Assembly (NCBI GenBank): GCA_900552935.1
Contig: USBN01000024.1
Coordinates: 1-22,268, forward strand
Direction of reading: 5' to 3'
Origin: an uncultured Coriobacteriaceae bacterium
GTDB taxonomy: Bacteria > Actinomycetota > Coriobacteriia > Coriobacteriales > Atopobiaceae
Length of the DNA: 22,268 bases
Below, one piece after another: positions 7,080 through 14,375 of the stretch; the first letter of the stretch is position 1, and every line of letters begins with the position of its first letter. The notes under the pieces are model-generated. The model saw nothing but the letters and a program-made list of their open reading frames with translations, was not told the DNA's origin and searched no databases. A program made the translations under genes and the position numbers.

Positions 7080-7103
7080 CGGCACTTGCCAAGGGAGATA
7101 GTC

Positions 7104-7862
7104 ATGAACCAGACATCCGCGGGCGAGCAGCCCGTCATCGAACTCTGCCACGTCGACAAGCACTATGGCGCCCTCCACGTCTTGAGGGACATCAACCTCG
7201 AGATCGGCAGGGGAGAGGTCCTCGTTGTCATCGGCCCGTCGGGCTCCGGCAAGTCGACGCTGTGCCGCACGATCAACCGCCTCGAGACCATCGATTCCGG
7301 CGAAATCCTCATCGAGGGCCAGCCTTTGCCGCAGGAGGGCAAGGAACTCGCTCGCACGCGCGCCGAGCTCGGCATGGTCTTCCAGCAGTTCAACCTCTTC
7401 GCGCACAAGACGATCCTCGACAACGTGACCCTCGGTCCCATCGAGGTCCTTGGCCTTTCCAAGGACGAGGCCGAGAAGCGCGCGATGTCCCTGCTCGAGC
7501 GCGTCGGTGTGGCGGAGCAGGCCAAGAAGGTCCCCGCCCAGCTCTCCGGTGGCCAGCAGCAGCGTGTTGCCATCGCCCGTTCCCTCGCGATGAACCCCAA
7601 GGCGATGCTCTTCGACGAGCCCACGAGCGCGCTTGATCCCGAGATGATCAACGAGGTCCTCGATGTCATGACGGAGCTCGCTCGCGGCGGCATGACGATG
7701 GTCGTCGTCACGCACGAGATGAACTTCGCTCGCCGCGTCGGCAACCGTGTCATCTTCATGGCGGACGGAGCCATCGTCGAAGAGGGCACGCCTGACGAGT
7801 TCTTCGACAACCCAAAGACCCAGCGCGCCCGCGATTTTCTCAACTCGATCAAGGAGCATTAA
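7104..7862 (+). CDS. Polar amino-acid ABC transporter ATP-binding protein (GlnQ/GluA type)
   Basis: This 252-residue cytoplasmic ATPase drives the transporter. It has Walker A GPSGSGKST (residues 44-52), the Q-loop VFQQFNLF (92-99), the signature LSGGQQQR (147-154), Walker B AMLFDEPTSALD (167-178) and the H-loop His204 in VVVTHEM. The FQQFNLF and TSALDPE wording is typical of the polar amino-acid subfamily. The ATG at 7104 has AAGGGAGA 7 nt upstream; an in-frame start at 7086 would place that site inside the gene. It is directly followed (3 nt) by a gamma-glutamyl hydrolase gene. Confidence 0.96.
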   Translation: MNQTSAGEQPVIELCHVDKHYGALHVLRDINLEIGRGEVLVVIGPSGSGKSTLCRTINRLETIDSGEILIEGQPLPQEGKELARTRAELGMVFQQFNLFAHKTILDNVTLGPIEVLGLSKDEAEKRAMSLLERVGVAEQAKKVPAQLSGGQQQRVAIARSLAMNPKAMLFDEPTSALDPEMINEVLDVMTELARGGMTMVVVTHEMNFARRVGNRVIFMADGAIVEEGTPDEFFDNPKTQRARDFLNSIKEH

Positions 7863-7865
7863 GGC

Positions 7866-8633
7866 ATGGCGGAGAACGAAGCTCAAACCAAGACGTCTCA
7901 GAGCCGCAGACCCATCATTCTCGTCGCTGTGCGTTATGAGGAGGGCCACCTCCACAAGACCGAGAAGCTCGCGCCCAACGAGTGTGGCGCCACCGTCTTC
8001 ATCGATGCGATTCTCGCGGCGGGCGGTCTTCCCGTACAGATGGCCCTTACGGATGACGAGGACGTGATTGACCAGTACGTTGAGCTGGCGGACGGCGTTG
8101 CCATCCCCGGCGGCCCGGATGTCGACCCCAAGCTCTGGGGAGACGAGCGTCCCTATGACGAGTCCCTTCTCTGCCACGTTCGTGACGCCTGCGAGATCCC
8201 GCTCGTCCGCAAGGTCGTGGAGGCTGACAAACCCCTGTTCACGACTTGCCGCGGAACCCAGGTGCTCAATGTCGCCCTTGGCGGCTCGCTAGACATGGAC
8301 GTACCGTCGATTCCCCGCCGGCAGGGGTCTACCTCGCACGATCACGCAGACCTCCTCACGAGGACTTGTCATGAGGTCGAGATCGACGAGGGGAGCCTCC
8401 TTGCGCGCGCGAGCGGTTCGCGTGGCTACTGCGTCAACTCGGCGCACCATTGCTGCGTGAAGGATTTGGGCGACGGCCTCGTTCTCTCCGCGTCGTCCGA
8501 TGACGGCATCCCCGAGTGCGTCGAGATGCCGGGGAAGCGCTTCGTGCTTGGCGTGCAGTGGCATCCCGAGTACACGTGGGAGAAGTGCGAGGAGGACTTC
8601 AACCTCTGGAAGGCGTTCGTCGCGGCGTGCTAA
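7866..8633 (+). CDS. puuD-like: Gamma-glutamyl-gamma-aminobutyrate hydrolase-like protein (class I GATase, peptidase C26)
   Basis: This 255-residue protein of the PuuD/peptidase C26 family hydrolyses gamma-glutamyl amide bonds to release glutamate from gamma-glutamyl amines or peptides. The catalytic triad is visible: Cys128 in TTCRGTQ, His233 and Glu235 in GVQWHPE. DGVAIPGGPDVDPKLWG (77-93) is the typical oxyanion/glycine-rich segment. The first 15 residues are a polar extension before the domain. It starts 3 nt after the ATPase stop, so it is almost certainly co-translated with the amino-acid transporter. That suggests that the imported substrate, or a product made from it, is a gamma-glutamyl compound. 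The true substrate (gamma-Glu-GABA or another) is inferred only. Confidence 0.9.
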   Translation: MAENEAQTKTSQSRRPIILVAVRYEEGHLHKTEKLAPNECGATVFIDAILAAGGLPVQMALTDDEDVIDQYVELADGVAIPGGPDVDPKLWGDERPYDESLLCHVRDACEIPLVRKVVEADKPLFTTCRGTQVLNVALGGSLDMDVPSIPRRQGSTSHDHADLLTRTCHEVEIDEGSLLARASGSRGYCVNSAHHCCVKDLGDGLVLSASSDDGIPECVEMPGKRFVLGVQWHPEYTWEKCEEDFNLWKAFVAAC

Positions 8634-8672
8634 CGTAACGGAAAGCCATCTCGCGCATAGATAATCTAATAT

Positions 8673-8724
8673 GAATGGCCATACGATAAGACATCTAAAA
8701 CCGTATGGCCATTCTCTGTTTGTT
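8673..8724 (+). terminator. Terminator at the end of the ABC-puuD operon
   Basis: GAATGGCCATACG (8673-8685) and CGTATGGCCATTC (8702-8714) form a perfect 13-bp stem with a 16-nt loop, followed by TCTGTTTGTT. It lies 40 nt after the hydrolase stop and ends about 30 nt before the manA start, so it could also act in the manA leader. Confidence 0.75.
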
Positions 8725-8754
8725 CGCGGTCAAGACGTGTTGGAAGGAAATGTT

Positions 8755-9690
8755 ATGGTTCAGGACCTCATTTTCACGAAGCCCATCTTCCACGAGAAGA
8801 TATGGGGAGGACGTAGGCTCGACACGGTCTTTCACTATGACATCCCCGAAGGCGCCATTGGCGAGTGCTGGGCCATCAGCGCGCATCCCGCAGGTGACTG
8901 CGAGGTCGTGGACGGGCCTTATGCGGGCAAGACGCTCTCGCAGCTTTGGGACGAGCATCATGAGCTGTTCGGCGACGCGGAGGGCGATCGCTTCCCGCTG
9001 CTGATCAAGATCCTCGATGCCGATGGAGACCTCTCGATTCAGGTGCACCCTGATGACGAGTATGCCGCCGCCCACGAGAACGGAAGCCTTGGCAAGTGCG
9101 AGTGCTGGTATGTGCTCGATTGCGATCCAGGTGCCACGATCATCGTTGGGCAGAAGGCCAAAGACCGCGAGGAGTTTGCCAAGCTCGTTGAGGAGGGGCG
9201 CTGGGGCGACCTTGTGAACGAGGTTCCCATCCACAAGGGCGATTTCTTCCAGATCGACGCAGGCACGCTTCACGCCATCAAGGCGGGCACGCTCATCCTC
9301 GAGACCCAGCAGTCGAGCGACGTCACCTATCGCGTCTATGACTATGACCGTGTCCAGGCTGATGGCACCAAGCGCGAGCTTCACCTCGAGCAGAGCATGG
9401 ACGTGGTCGACTATGCGGCTAAGCCCCCCACGAGCGGCGAGATCGTCGCCCCTGAGGTCGATGGAGTCACGCTCCTCGAGTCGAACGAGCGCTATACCGT
9501 CGAGCGCGTTCGCGTCGCCGGGACCAAGACGCTCGTCCAGGACCATGACTTCGTGTGCGCGAGCGTCATCGAGGGCGAGGGTGCGGTAAACGGTATCGAG
9601 CTCGAGAAGGGCTCCCACTTCGTGGCGCCTGCGCAGAGCGGTGACCTCGAGTTTTCCGGCGACATGACGCTGATCTGCTCCTGGGTGTAG
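8755..9690 (+). CDS. manA: Mannose-6-phosphate isomerase, class I
   Basis: ManA interconverts mannose 6-phosphate and fructose 6-phosphate, feeding mannose into glycolysis or supplying mannose 6-phosphate for glycans. The 311-residue product matches the short Firmicutes/Actinobacteria type. It opens with the typical KPIFHEKIWGG (residues 9-19). Zinc ligands are visible: Gln96 and His98 in SIQVHPDD, Glu116 in KCECWY and His173 in AGTLHAI. The catalytic Arg193 lies in TYRVYDYDR. The ATG at 8755 has GGAAGGA 6 nt upstream; a longer in-frame reading from 8671 would run through the hairpin at 8673-8714 and is rejected. The gene is directly followed by a pseudogene remnant in the same frame. Confidence 0.95.
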   Translation: MVQDLIFTKPIFHEKIWGGRRLDTVFHYDIPEGAIGECWAISAHPAGDCEVVDGPYAGKTLSQLWDEHHELFGDAEGDRFPLLIKILDADGDLSIQVHPDDEYAAAHENGSLGKCECWYVLDCDPGATIIVGQKAKDREEFAKLVEEGRWGDLVNEVPIHKGDFFQIDAGTLHAIKAGTLILETQQSSDVTYRVYDYDRVQADGTKRELHLEQSMDVVDYAAKPPTSGEIVAPEVDGVTLLESNERYTVERVRVAGTKTLVQDHDFVCASVIEGEGAVNGIELEKGSHFVAPAQSGDLEFSGDMTLICSWV

Positions 9691-10466
9691 TCGAGTTCGC
9701 GTCGGGAAGTCTCTCCGGCGACGGATGGTGACGTCTCCGTCGCGACGGGCCTTTGCGTCGCCAAGCTCGTTGACTTTGACGGGGATGGCTTCGAGGAGCT
9801 CCTCGTTTGCTACAACACGAATTCCGCCGAGAACGATTCCGCCGCCATCTTCACCGATGACCAGGTCCTCGCCTTCAAGGTCGAGGTCTGGAGCTACAAG
9901 GACGGCGCCATCTCGCTGGTCTATGACGAGCCCCGTACGGTTAGCCATGCGAACGGCGGCTCGATGTGGCTCACGTCTTCGAGGTGAACGGCAAGCCTGC
10001 CCTCAACACGCTCGCCTATGACGCCGGCACTGATTCTTCCGGCTATTACTACGAGAACAGCGAGAGCGTCTACCACACCTTTGACGGCTCGGCCTTCTCC
10101 GCGGCGCTATCTCTCTCTGCCAGCTTTACCGTCTCCGATCAGTCCTACGAGGCCAACGGAAAGACTGCGACCGACGAGGAGTATGCAAGCGCCATGTCGA
10201 GCGTCCATGACGACGGCTCTCCCTTGGGCCTCGTGACCTTCACGACCTATAACGAGAGGTGCCTTCCCTCATCCGAGACCATAGACCTTACCAACCAGGT
10301 CATCGACGTCCTCAGGTCCGGCGAGCCCAGGCCCGTTGTTGCTCCGGCCTCCTACACGTACGAGATGGTTGCGAAGACCTACACCTTCGGCTCCCACCGC
10401 ATCTACGTCGTCTCCAACGACGGCGGCTCCAGCTTCACCGGCACCGAAGTCGACCTAGGCCACTAA
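9691..10466 (+). pseudogene. Remnant of a secreted/surface-type protein, 5'-truncated and frameshifted
   Basis: Directly after the manA stop, in the same frame, codons 9691-9966 read as protein-like sequence, including LVDFDGDGFEELLVCYN (an FG-GAP/calcium-loop-like DxDGDG) and VEVWSYKDGAISLVYDEP. No ATG, GTG or TTG start exists before this part. The frame hits TGA at 9985-9987, while the +2 frame (open from 9945) continues with AHVFEVNGKPALNTLAYD and runs to TAA at 10464-10466. One missing base, for example a G in the run near 9967-9969, would restore a single reading frame reading GSMWAHVFEV. The remnant thus has lost its start and signal peptide and carries a frameshift. I do not recognise a precise family. 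It may once have been a lipoprotein or surface protein. Confidence 0.72.
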
Positions 10467-10470
10467 CCCC

Positions 10471-10502
10471 GACCCTCCACAGACCAACGACCCTCCACAG
10501 AC
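10471..10502. repeat. 14-bp direct repeat
   Basis: GACCCTCCACAGAC occurs at 10471-10484 and again at 10489-10502 with a 4-nt spacer, just after the pseudogene. It may be a slippage duplication in decaying sequence. No function is suggested. Confidence 0.85.
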
Positions 10503-10515
10503 TGTAGCGAGAGAG

Positions 10516-10540
10516 GCCCGCCGCCGCCCGTCCGGCGGGC
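10516..10540 (+). terminator. GC-rich hairpin after the pseudogene
   Basis: GCCCGCCG (10516-10523) pairs with CGGCGGGC (10533-10540) around a 9-nt loop. There is no T-tract. It may be a relic terminator of the manA/pseudogene transcript. Confidence 0.4.
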
Positions 10541-10570
10541 TCCACGTTCGTGACGTGCCGCTACAAGAAG

Positions 10571-10652
10571 GGCCCCTCGGACTCTGTTCGCCACGAGTTT
10601 TTCGGTGCAAAGCACCGAAACTGTCTGAGCAGGCGACAGAGCCCGAGGGGCC
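10571..10652. terminator. Nested hairpins between convergent transcripts
   Basis: The outer stem pairs GGCCCCTCGG and CTCTGT (10571-10587) with ACAGAG and CCGAGGGGCC (10636-10652), with one mismatched position. Inside lies a perfect 9-bp hairpin, TTTCGGTGC (10600-10608) / GCACCGAAA (10612-10620), with a 3-nt loop. On the minus strand the outer stem is followed by CTTCTTG, so it probably ends the epimerase transcript. The stems are seen directly; the role is inferred. Confidence 0.6.
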
Positions 10653-10667
10653 AAACCTTTCAGGTTG

Positions 10668-11558
10668 CTACATCACCGTGATCGTGAAAGCCCGCCTGAC
10701 GGTCTCGCCCGGTGCGGCCATCAGGAGCCCCTGCTTGAGTTCGAAGGTGTCGTCTTCGTCGGTGCGAGTCGCGGTGCCGCACCAGGGTTCGAGCGCGACG
10801 AAGGGCGTCGGCGTGCCGTCTGCCGCGGGAAGCGCGCTCCAGATGCCGATGTAGGGGAAGTCCGGGAAATCAACGCGAACTCCGTGACCGGAGGGGCCCA
10901 TCATTGTGATTGTGTCGTCGGGGACGTTGGTGAGCATGAAGGAGTCGTCGTCGAAGAGCGAGTGGCGGAGCGGCAGCGTGTCTGAGTCCTCGAACAGCGT
11001 GGTCATGTGCGCGTAGTCCTGAAGGCCATCCGAGGTAAGGCCTGGCGTGGTGCCCGTCCAGGGGCGCGTGAACTTGAGGGAATAGTCCTCGAACGCCTCA
11101 CCCTCGACCACGGGAACGTTGAACGCCGGGTGACCGCCCAGGAAGAAGGGCATATCGATCTTGCCCGTGTTCGTTACCGAGAAGGTCTGGCGCAGCGTGC
11201 CCTCGCCTTCGAGGGCGTAGGTCATCTCAAGGCGGAAATCATACGGATAGCTCGCGTGCATCTCAGGCGTGCTGTCGAGGCGGAACGTCACGGAGCTGCC
11301 GGTGTTCTCGATCACCTCGTGCTCATAGTTACGGGCGATGCCATGGCGACCCATGTGGCACTCTCCCTCGGCGGACATGGCGAATCCGTCGCGAAGGTTT
11401 CCCACGATGGGGAAGAGGATGGGGGCGCTGCGAGGCCACCACTTGGCGTCCGCCTGCCACAGGTACTCGATATCGTTGCGGATGAGGCTTGTGAGCTGGG
11501 CGCCCTTGCTAGCGATTGCAGCGGAGAACTCTCCGAGGGAGATCTTGACGACTGACAT
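10668..11558 (-). CDS. Aldose 1-epimerase family protein
   Basis: This 296-residue cytoplasmic protein belongs to the galactose mutarotase-like superfamily (LacX-like branch). It probably interconverts anomers of a hexose or hexose phosphate. Seen are the N-terminal SKGAQLTSL, PRSAPILFPIVGNLRDG, HGIARNYEHEV, the catalytic-His segment GGHPAFNVP and the catalytic-Glu segment FVALEPWCGTATRTDEDD near the C-terminus. The ATG at 11556-11558 has AAGGAG about 7 nt upstream; a 10-residue longer reading from 11588 lacks such a site. It is transcribed alone, divergently from the NMT1-type transporter and convergent to the manA remnant. The natural sugar substrate is not known from sequence. Confidence 0.88.
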   Translation of the reverse strand: MSVVKISLGEFSAAIASKGAQLTSLIRNDIEYLWQADAKWWPRSAPILFPIVGNLRDGFAMSAEGECHMGRHGIARNYEHEVIENTGSSVTFRLDSTPEMHASYPYDFRLEMTYALEGEGTLRQTFSVTNTGKIDMPFFLGGHPAFNVPVVEGEAFEDYSLKFTRPWTGTTPGLTSDGLQDYAHMTTLFEDSDTLPLRHSLFDDDSFMLTNVPDDTITMMGPSGHGVRVDFPDFPYIGIWSALPAADGTPTPFVALEPWCGTATRTDEDDTFELKQGLLMAAPGETVRRAFTITVM

Positions 11559-11898
11559 GGCAGCTCCTTGCGTTTTTCGGGCAGGCACGGTTGCCTGCTA
11601 TGTCTGCTGTTTCAGATTGTAGTATCTGACCGGAGAGAACGAGACGCGTTAGCTGTCCCCTCATTCGAAATGCCTTATCGGCAATGAGGACGTTACGTAT
11701 GCGGCAACCTCCGCGCGAAACCCTGCTAGGATTTCTTCCGGGCAAACCCTCGCCAGGCGGCCTTGGCCGTCGATGGGCTCGCGCGCAAGTAGGAAGACTG
11801 CAGGGGAGCTTGCGCGAGGTGCGGCATGCGACACATTTAGGCTCTCGCATGAATCGCTGCCTCGAGCGGCATGCATGATGTGGAAGGATGGAACAAGT
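11559..11898. promoter_or_regulatory. 340-nt divergent intergenic region with several hairpins
   Basis: No convincing gene is seen here. Perfect dyads are GCAGGCA/TGCCTGC (11581-11598, 4-nt loop) and TCAGAT/ATCTGA (11612-11629), the latter containing a minus-strand -10-like TACAAT (11621-11616) that could serve the epimerase. CCTCATT/AATGAGG (11659-11689) has an inner TGCC/GGCA stem. CTTGCGCGAG (around 11811-11820) can pair with CTCGCGCGCAAG (around 11779-11790), and CATGCGA (11824-11830) with TCGCATG (11845-11851). The 9-mer GCGGCATGC is repeated at 11821 and 11866. The long structured leader before the binding-protein gene suggests RNA-level control, but I could not match TPP, cobalamin or other riboswitch consensus elements. 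Confidence 0.45.
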
Positions 11899-12906
11899 AT
11901 GAACATCACTGTCACCAGGAAGGGTTTCGTCGTGGGTTCCGTTGCGGCCTCTCTGTCGCTTGCGGCCTGTGGCTCGAGGGCCACGGCTCCCGCCGCCACC
12001 TCGTCCGACCCCGTCGAGGTCCGCGTCGCGTCGCTTAAGGGCCCCACGTCCATCGGCCTCGTCGCCTTCATGGATAAGGCCTCCCTTGAGCAGACCGGTC
12101 TTACGAACACCTATGATTTCCAGGTCTACGGTACGGCGGACGAGGTCCTTCCCAAGGTCATCTCGGGAGACGTCGACATCGCCCTCGTTCCCGCCAACGT
12201 CTCGAGCGTTCTCTACAACAAGACGCAGGGAGCCATTCAGGCTCTTGACATCAACACGCTTGGAGTTCTGAGCATCGTCACCGGAGACGCCTCCGTGACC
12301 GAGTTCGCCGATCTTGCTGGACGCACCGTCTATCTCACGGGCAAGGGGACGACGCCAGAGTACGTCATGGGCTATCTCCTCGATCGCGCCGGTATCACGG
12401 ACGTCGTGACGCTCGAGTTCAAGAGCGAGGCTGCTGAGGTCGTGAGCGCCCTCGCCGCGGATCCGTCCGCCGTCGGCATCCTGCCTGAGCCCTACAAGAC
12501 CGCCGCGCTCGCAAAGAACGACAGCCTCTCCGCGCCCGTCGCGCTTTCGGATGTCTGGGACTCCCTGGCGACCGACGGCTCGCGCATGGTCACGGGCGTC
12601 ACCATCGTCCGTCGCGAGTTCGTCGAGAACAACGCCCAGGCTGTCGAGGAGTTCCTCGCCCAGCAGGAGAGCTCGGTCGAGGTCGTGAAGGCGGACCCCG
12701 CCACCTACGCCCAGTCCGTCGTCGACCATGGCATCATCGACGCGGCGCCCGTTGCCGAGAAGGCCATTCCGGGTTGCAACCTCGTCTGCCTCGCAGGTGA
12801 CGACATGAAGGCCGCCCTTTCGGGATACCTTGACGTCCTCTCGCAGTTCGACGCCTCCTCGGTGGGCGGCTCGCTCCCTGGGGATGACTTCTACTACGGC
12901 GCCTAG
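11899..12906 (+). CDS. NMT1/SsuA-type ABC transporter substrate-binding lipoprotein
   Basis: This 335-residue lipoprotein belongs to the broad NMT1/THI5/SsuA (TauA-like) family. Members bind sulfonates, nitrate, thiamine precursors or unknown small molecules. The N-terminus has TRKGF, a hydrophobic stretch and a lipobox SLAAC with Cys24. The body shows KGPTSIGLVAFMDKA, the SGDVDIALVPANVSSVLYNK segment, DLAGRTVYLTGKGTTPEYV and the C-terminal RREFVENNAQAVEEFL, as seen in poorly characterised Clostridia/Coriobacteria members. The ATG at 11899 follows GGAAGGA at a rather long spacing (about 10 nt); in-frame ATGs at 11875 and 11878 are possible alternatives. The gene for a fused permease-ATPase follows 12 nt downstream, so the two make one operon. 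The ligand is unknown. Confidence 0.88.
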   Translation: MNITVTRKGFVVGSVAASLSLAACGSRATAPAATSSDPVEVRVASLKGPTSIGLVAFMDKASLEQTGLTNTYDFQVYGTADEVLPKVISGDVDIALVPANVSSVLYNKTQGAIQALDINTLGVLSIVTGDASVTEFADLAGRTVYLTGKGTTPEYVMGYLLDRAGITDVVTLEFKSEAAEVVSALAADPSAVGILPEPYKTAALAKNDSLSAPVALSDVWDSLATDGSRMVTGVTIVRREFVENNAQAVEEFLAQQESSVEVVKADPATYAQSVVDHGIIDAAPVAEKAIPGCNLVCLAGDDMKAALSGYLDVLSQFDASSVGGSLPGDDFYYGA

Positions 12907-12918
12907 GGTCGTGCCGCA

Positions 12919-14316
12919 GTGCCTGCATCCAGCTCATCCTCGAATTCCAAGGTAAACGCCCGCGCGCGGAACGCATCCGTGCTCCTGTGGCTTCTCGTGT
13001 GGGAGGTCGCGGCGTTCCTTATCGACCAGCCGCTGATCCTCCCTGGCCCCGTCGAGGCTGTCTCGTGCCTTGGCGAGCTGATGTGTGACGTGGGCGTGTG
13101 GTCTAAGCTGCTCGTTTCCGGAGCTCGCATTATGGGAGGGCTTCTCGCCGCTTATGTCGTGGCGCTTGCGTTGGCGGGCATGTCGCACCGCTACGTCATC
13201 GCGCGGGAGCTCGTCCGGCCGCCACTTTTGGTCTTCAAGGCGACGCCGGTCGTCTGCGTCGTGGTCCTGCTCCTCATGTGGCTGGGCGCTGCCAACGTGA
13301 GCGTCGCCGCCGTGTTCCTCATGTCCTTGCCGGCAATCTACTTCTCCGCTCTCGAGGGATTCGACCACGCGAGCGCGTCTATGGCGGAGCTTATGGAGGT
13401 CCACGGGGTTTCCGGCATGAGGCGTGTCCTCGCGTACTCCTGGCCCGGGCTTCTGCCGTATCTCTGTGCCACGAGCGAGGCCATCGTAGGCATGAGCTGG
13501 AAGGCGGGCGTTGCCGCCGAGCTCATCGGTATGCCCGCGGGTACCATCGGCGAGCGCATATATCAGGCGAAACTCCTGCTCGAGACGGGAGACCTCTTTG
13601 CCTGGACCTTTCTCGTGATCGCCTGCGCGAGCCTCTGCGAGAGGGTCGTGCTTTGGCTCCTGGGGCTAAGCGGCTCGGCGTCGCTTTGCCTGGCGTGCCG
13701 CCTCCGTGCGCATGAGGCCATGGGGGAGGCTGGCGTGCTCGCCTGCGGTGCGATGACGGCCGACGAGCTCATCCTCCCTCATGGCGCCGCCGCGGGACGC
13801 CCCGTGTCCTTGAGCCTCGCTTCGGGTGACCGCCTCTGCGTGATGGCGCCATCCGGTGCCGGCAAGACCACCCTGCTGCGCGTGCTCGCCGGCCTTGACT
13901 CGGCAGACGCGGGTCGAGCCGAACTCGCGCCTCGGGTTTCAGCGGAGTTCCAAGACGCGCGCCTTATCGAGGACGCCTCCGCGCTGGCGAACGTCCTTCT
14001 CTTCGCGTCTCCTTGTCATTCCGAGAAGGACCTCGAGCAGATGCTTGCACTCGTTCTTCCCGGTGTCGATGCGCGTACGCCCGTGCGCGAGCTCTCTGGT
14101 GGGCAGCGCCGGCGCGTGGAGCTCGTCCGAGCCCTTGCCGCTCCGGGCGATGCCGTTCTTCTCGACGAGCCCTTCGCAGGGCTTGACGCCGCCTCCCGCG
14201 ATGCTGCATGCGCTTTCGTCGTGAGCGAACTTCGTGGACGCTCCCTCGTGGTGGCCACGCATGACGAGGACGACGCGGCAAGGCTCGGTGCTCGTGTGCT
14301 TGTCTTGCCCTTTTAG
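12919..14316 (+). CDS. ABC transporter permease-ATPase fusion (SsuC-like plus SsuB-like)
   Basis: This single 465-residue chain carries an SsuC/TauC-type permease (about residues 18-255) and an SsuB-type ATPase (about 285-465). The permease part has hydrophobic segments near 19-37, 70-90, 107-146, 180-203 and 226-250, and the EAA-like region MAELMEVHGVSGMRRVLAYSWPGLLPYL. The ATPase part shows Walker A APSGAGKTT (310-318), Q-loop Gln345, signature LSGGQRRR (392-399), Walker B AVLLDEPFAGLD (412-423) and H-loop His448. It is short (about 180 residues) and lacks the usual aromatic A-loop start. In related systems these are separate genes. The start is GTG at 12919 with a weak ribosome binding site. 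GGGGGAGG before codon 273 (GTG) could permit internal initiation of the ATPase half. With the preceding lipoprotein it forms a complete importer. Confidence 0.88.
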   Translation: MPASSSSSNSKVNARARNASVLLWLLVWEVAAFLIDQPLILPGPVEAVSCLGELMCDVGVWSKLLVSGARIMGGLLAAYVVALALAGMSHRYVIARELVRPPLLVFKATPVVCVVVLLLMWLGAANVSVAAVFLMSLPAIYFSALEGFDHASASMAELMEVHGVSGMRRVLAYSWPGLLPYLCATSEAIVGMSWKAGVAAELIGMPAGTIGERIYQAKLLLETGDLFAWTFLVIACASLCERVVLWLLGLSGSASLCLACRLRAHEAMGEAGVLACGAMTADELILPHGAAAGRPVSLSLASGDRLCVMAPSGAGKTTLLRVLAGLDSADAGRAELAPRVSAEFQDARLIEDASALANVLLFASPCHSEKDLEQMLALVLPGVDARTPVRELSGGQRRRVELVRALAAPGDAVLLDEPFAGLDAASRDAACAFVVSELRGRSLVVATHDEDDAARLGARVLVLPF

Positions 14317-14375
14317 GGTCCCGGGTTTTTCGGGTTACACTAAACGGGTTAACTCACGATTCCTTGGGAGGCCCC

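Noticed and set aside
6192..8177. 661-residue minus-strand open frame antisense to the permease and ATPase genes
   Set aside because: It is a shadow of the high-GC coding strand. It is Asp/Glu/Arg/His-rich without any motif, and it covers genes with unmistakable ABC motifs and good ribosome binding sites.
8695..9948. 417-residue minus-strand frame over manA
   Set aside because: It is antisense to a certain gene with no recognisable domain.
9964..9987. Programmed ribosomal frameshift joining the two halves of the gene after manA
   Set aside because: There is no slippery heptamer with a downstream structure, and the first half also lacks a start codon, so decay is simpler.
11559..11898. TPP or cobalamin riboswitch before the NMT1-type transporter
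   Set aside because: I looked for the CTGAGA/ACCTGAT elements of TPP and the conserved B12-box wording and found neither. Only generic stems remain.
11509..12729. 406-residue minus-strand frame over the binding-lipoprotein gene
   Set aside because: It is antisense to a lipoprotein gene with signal peptide and family motifs, and its own translation has no motif.
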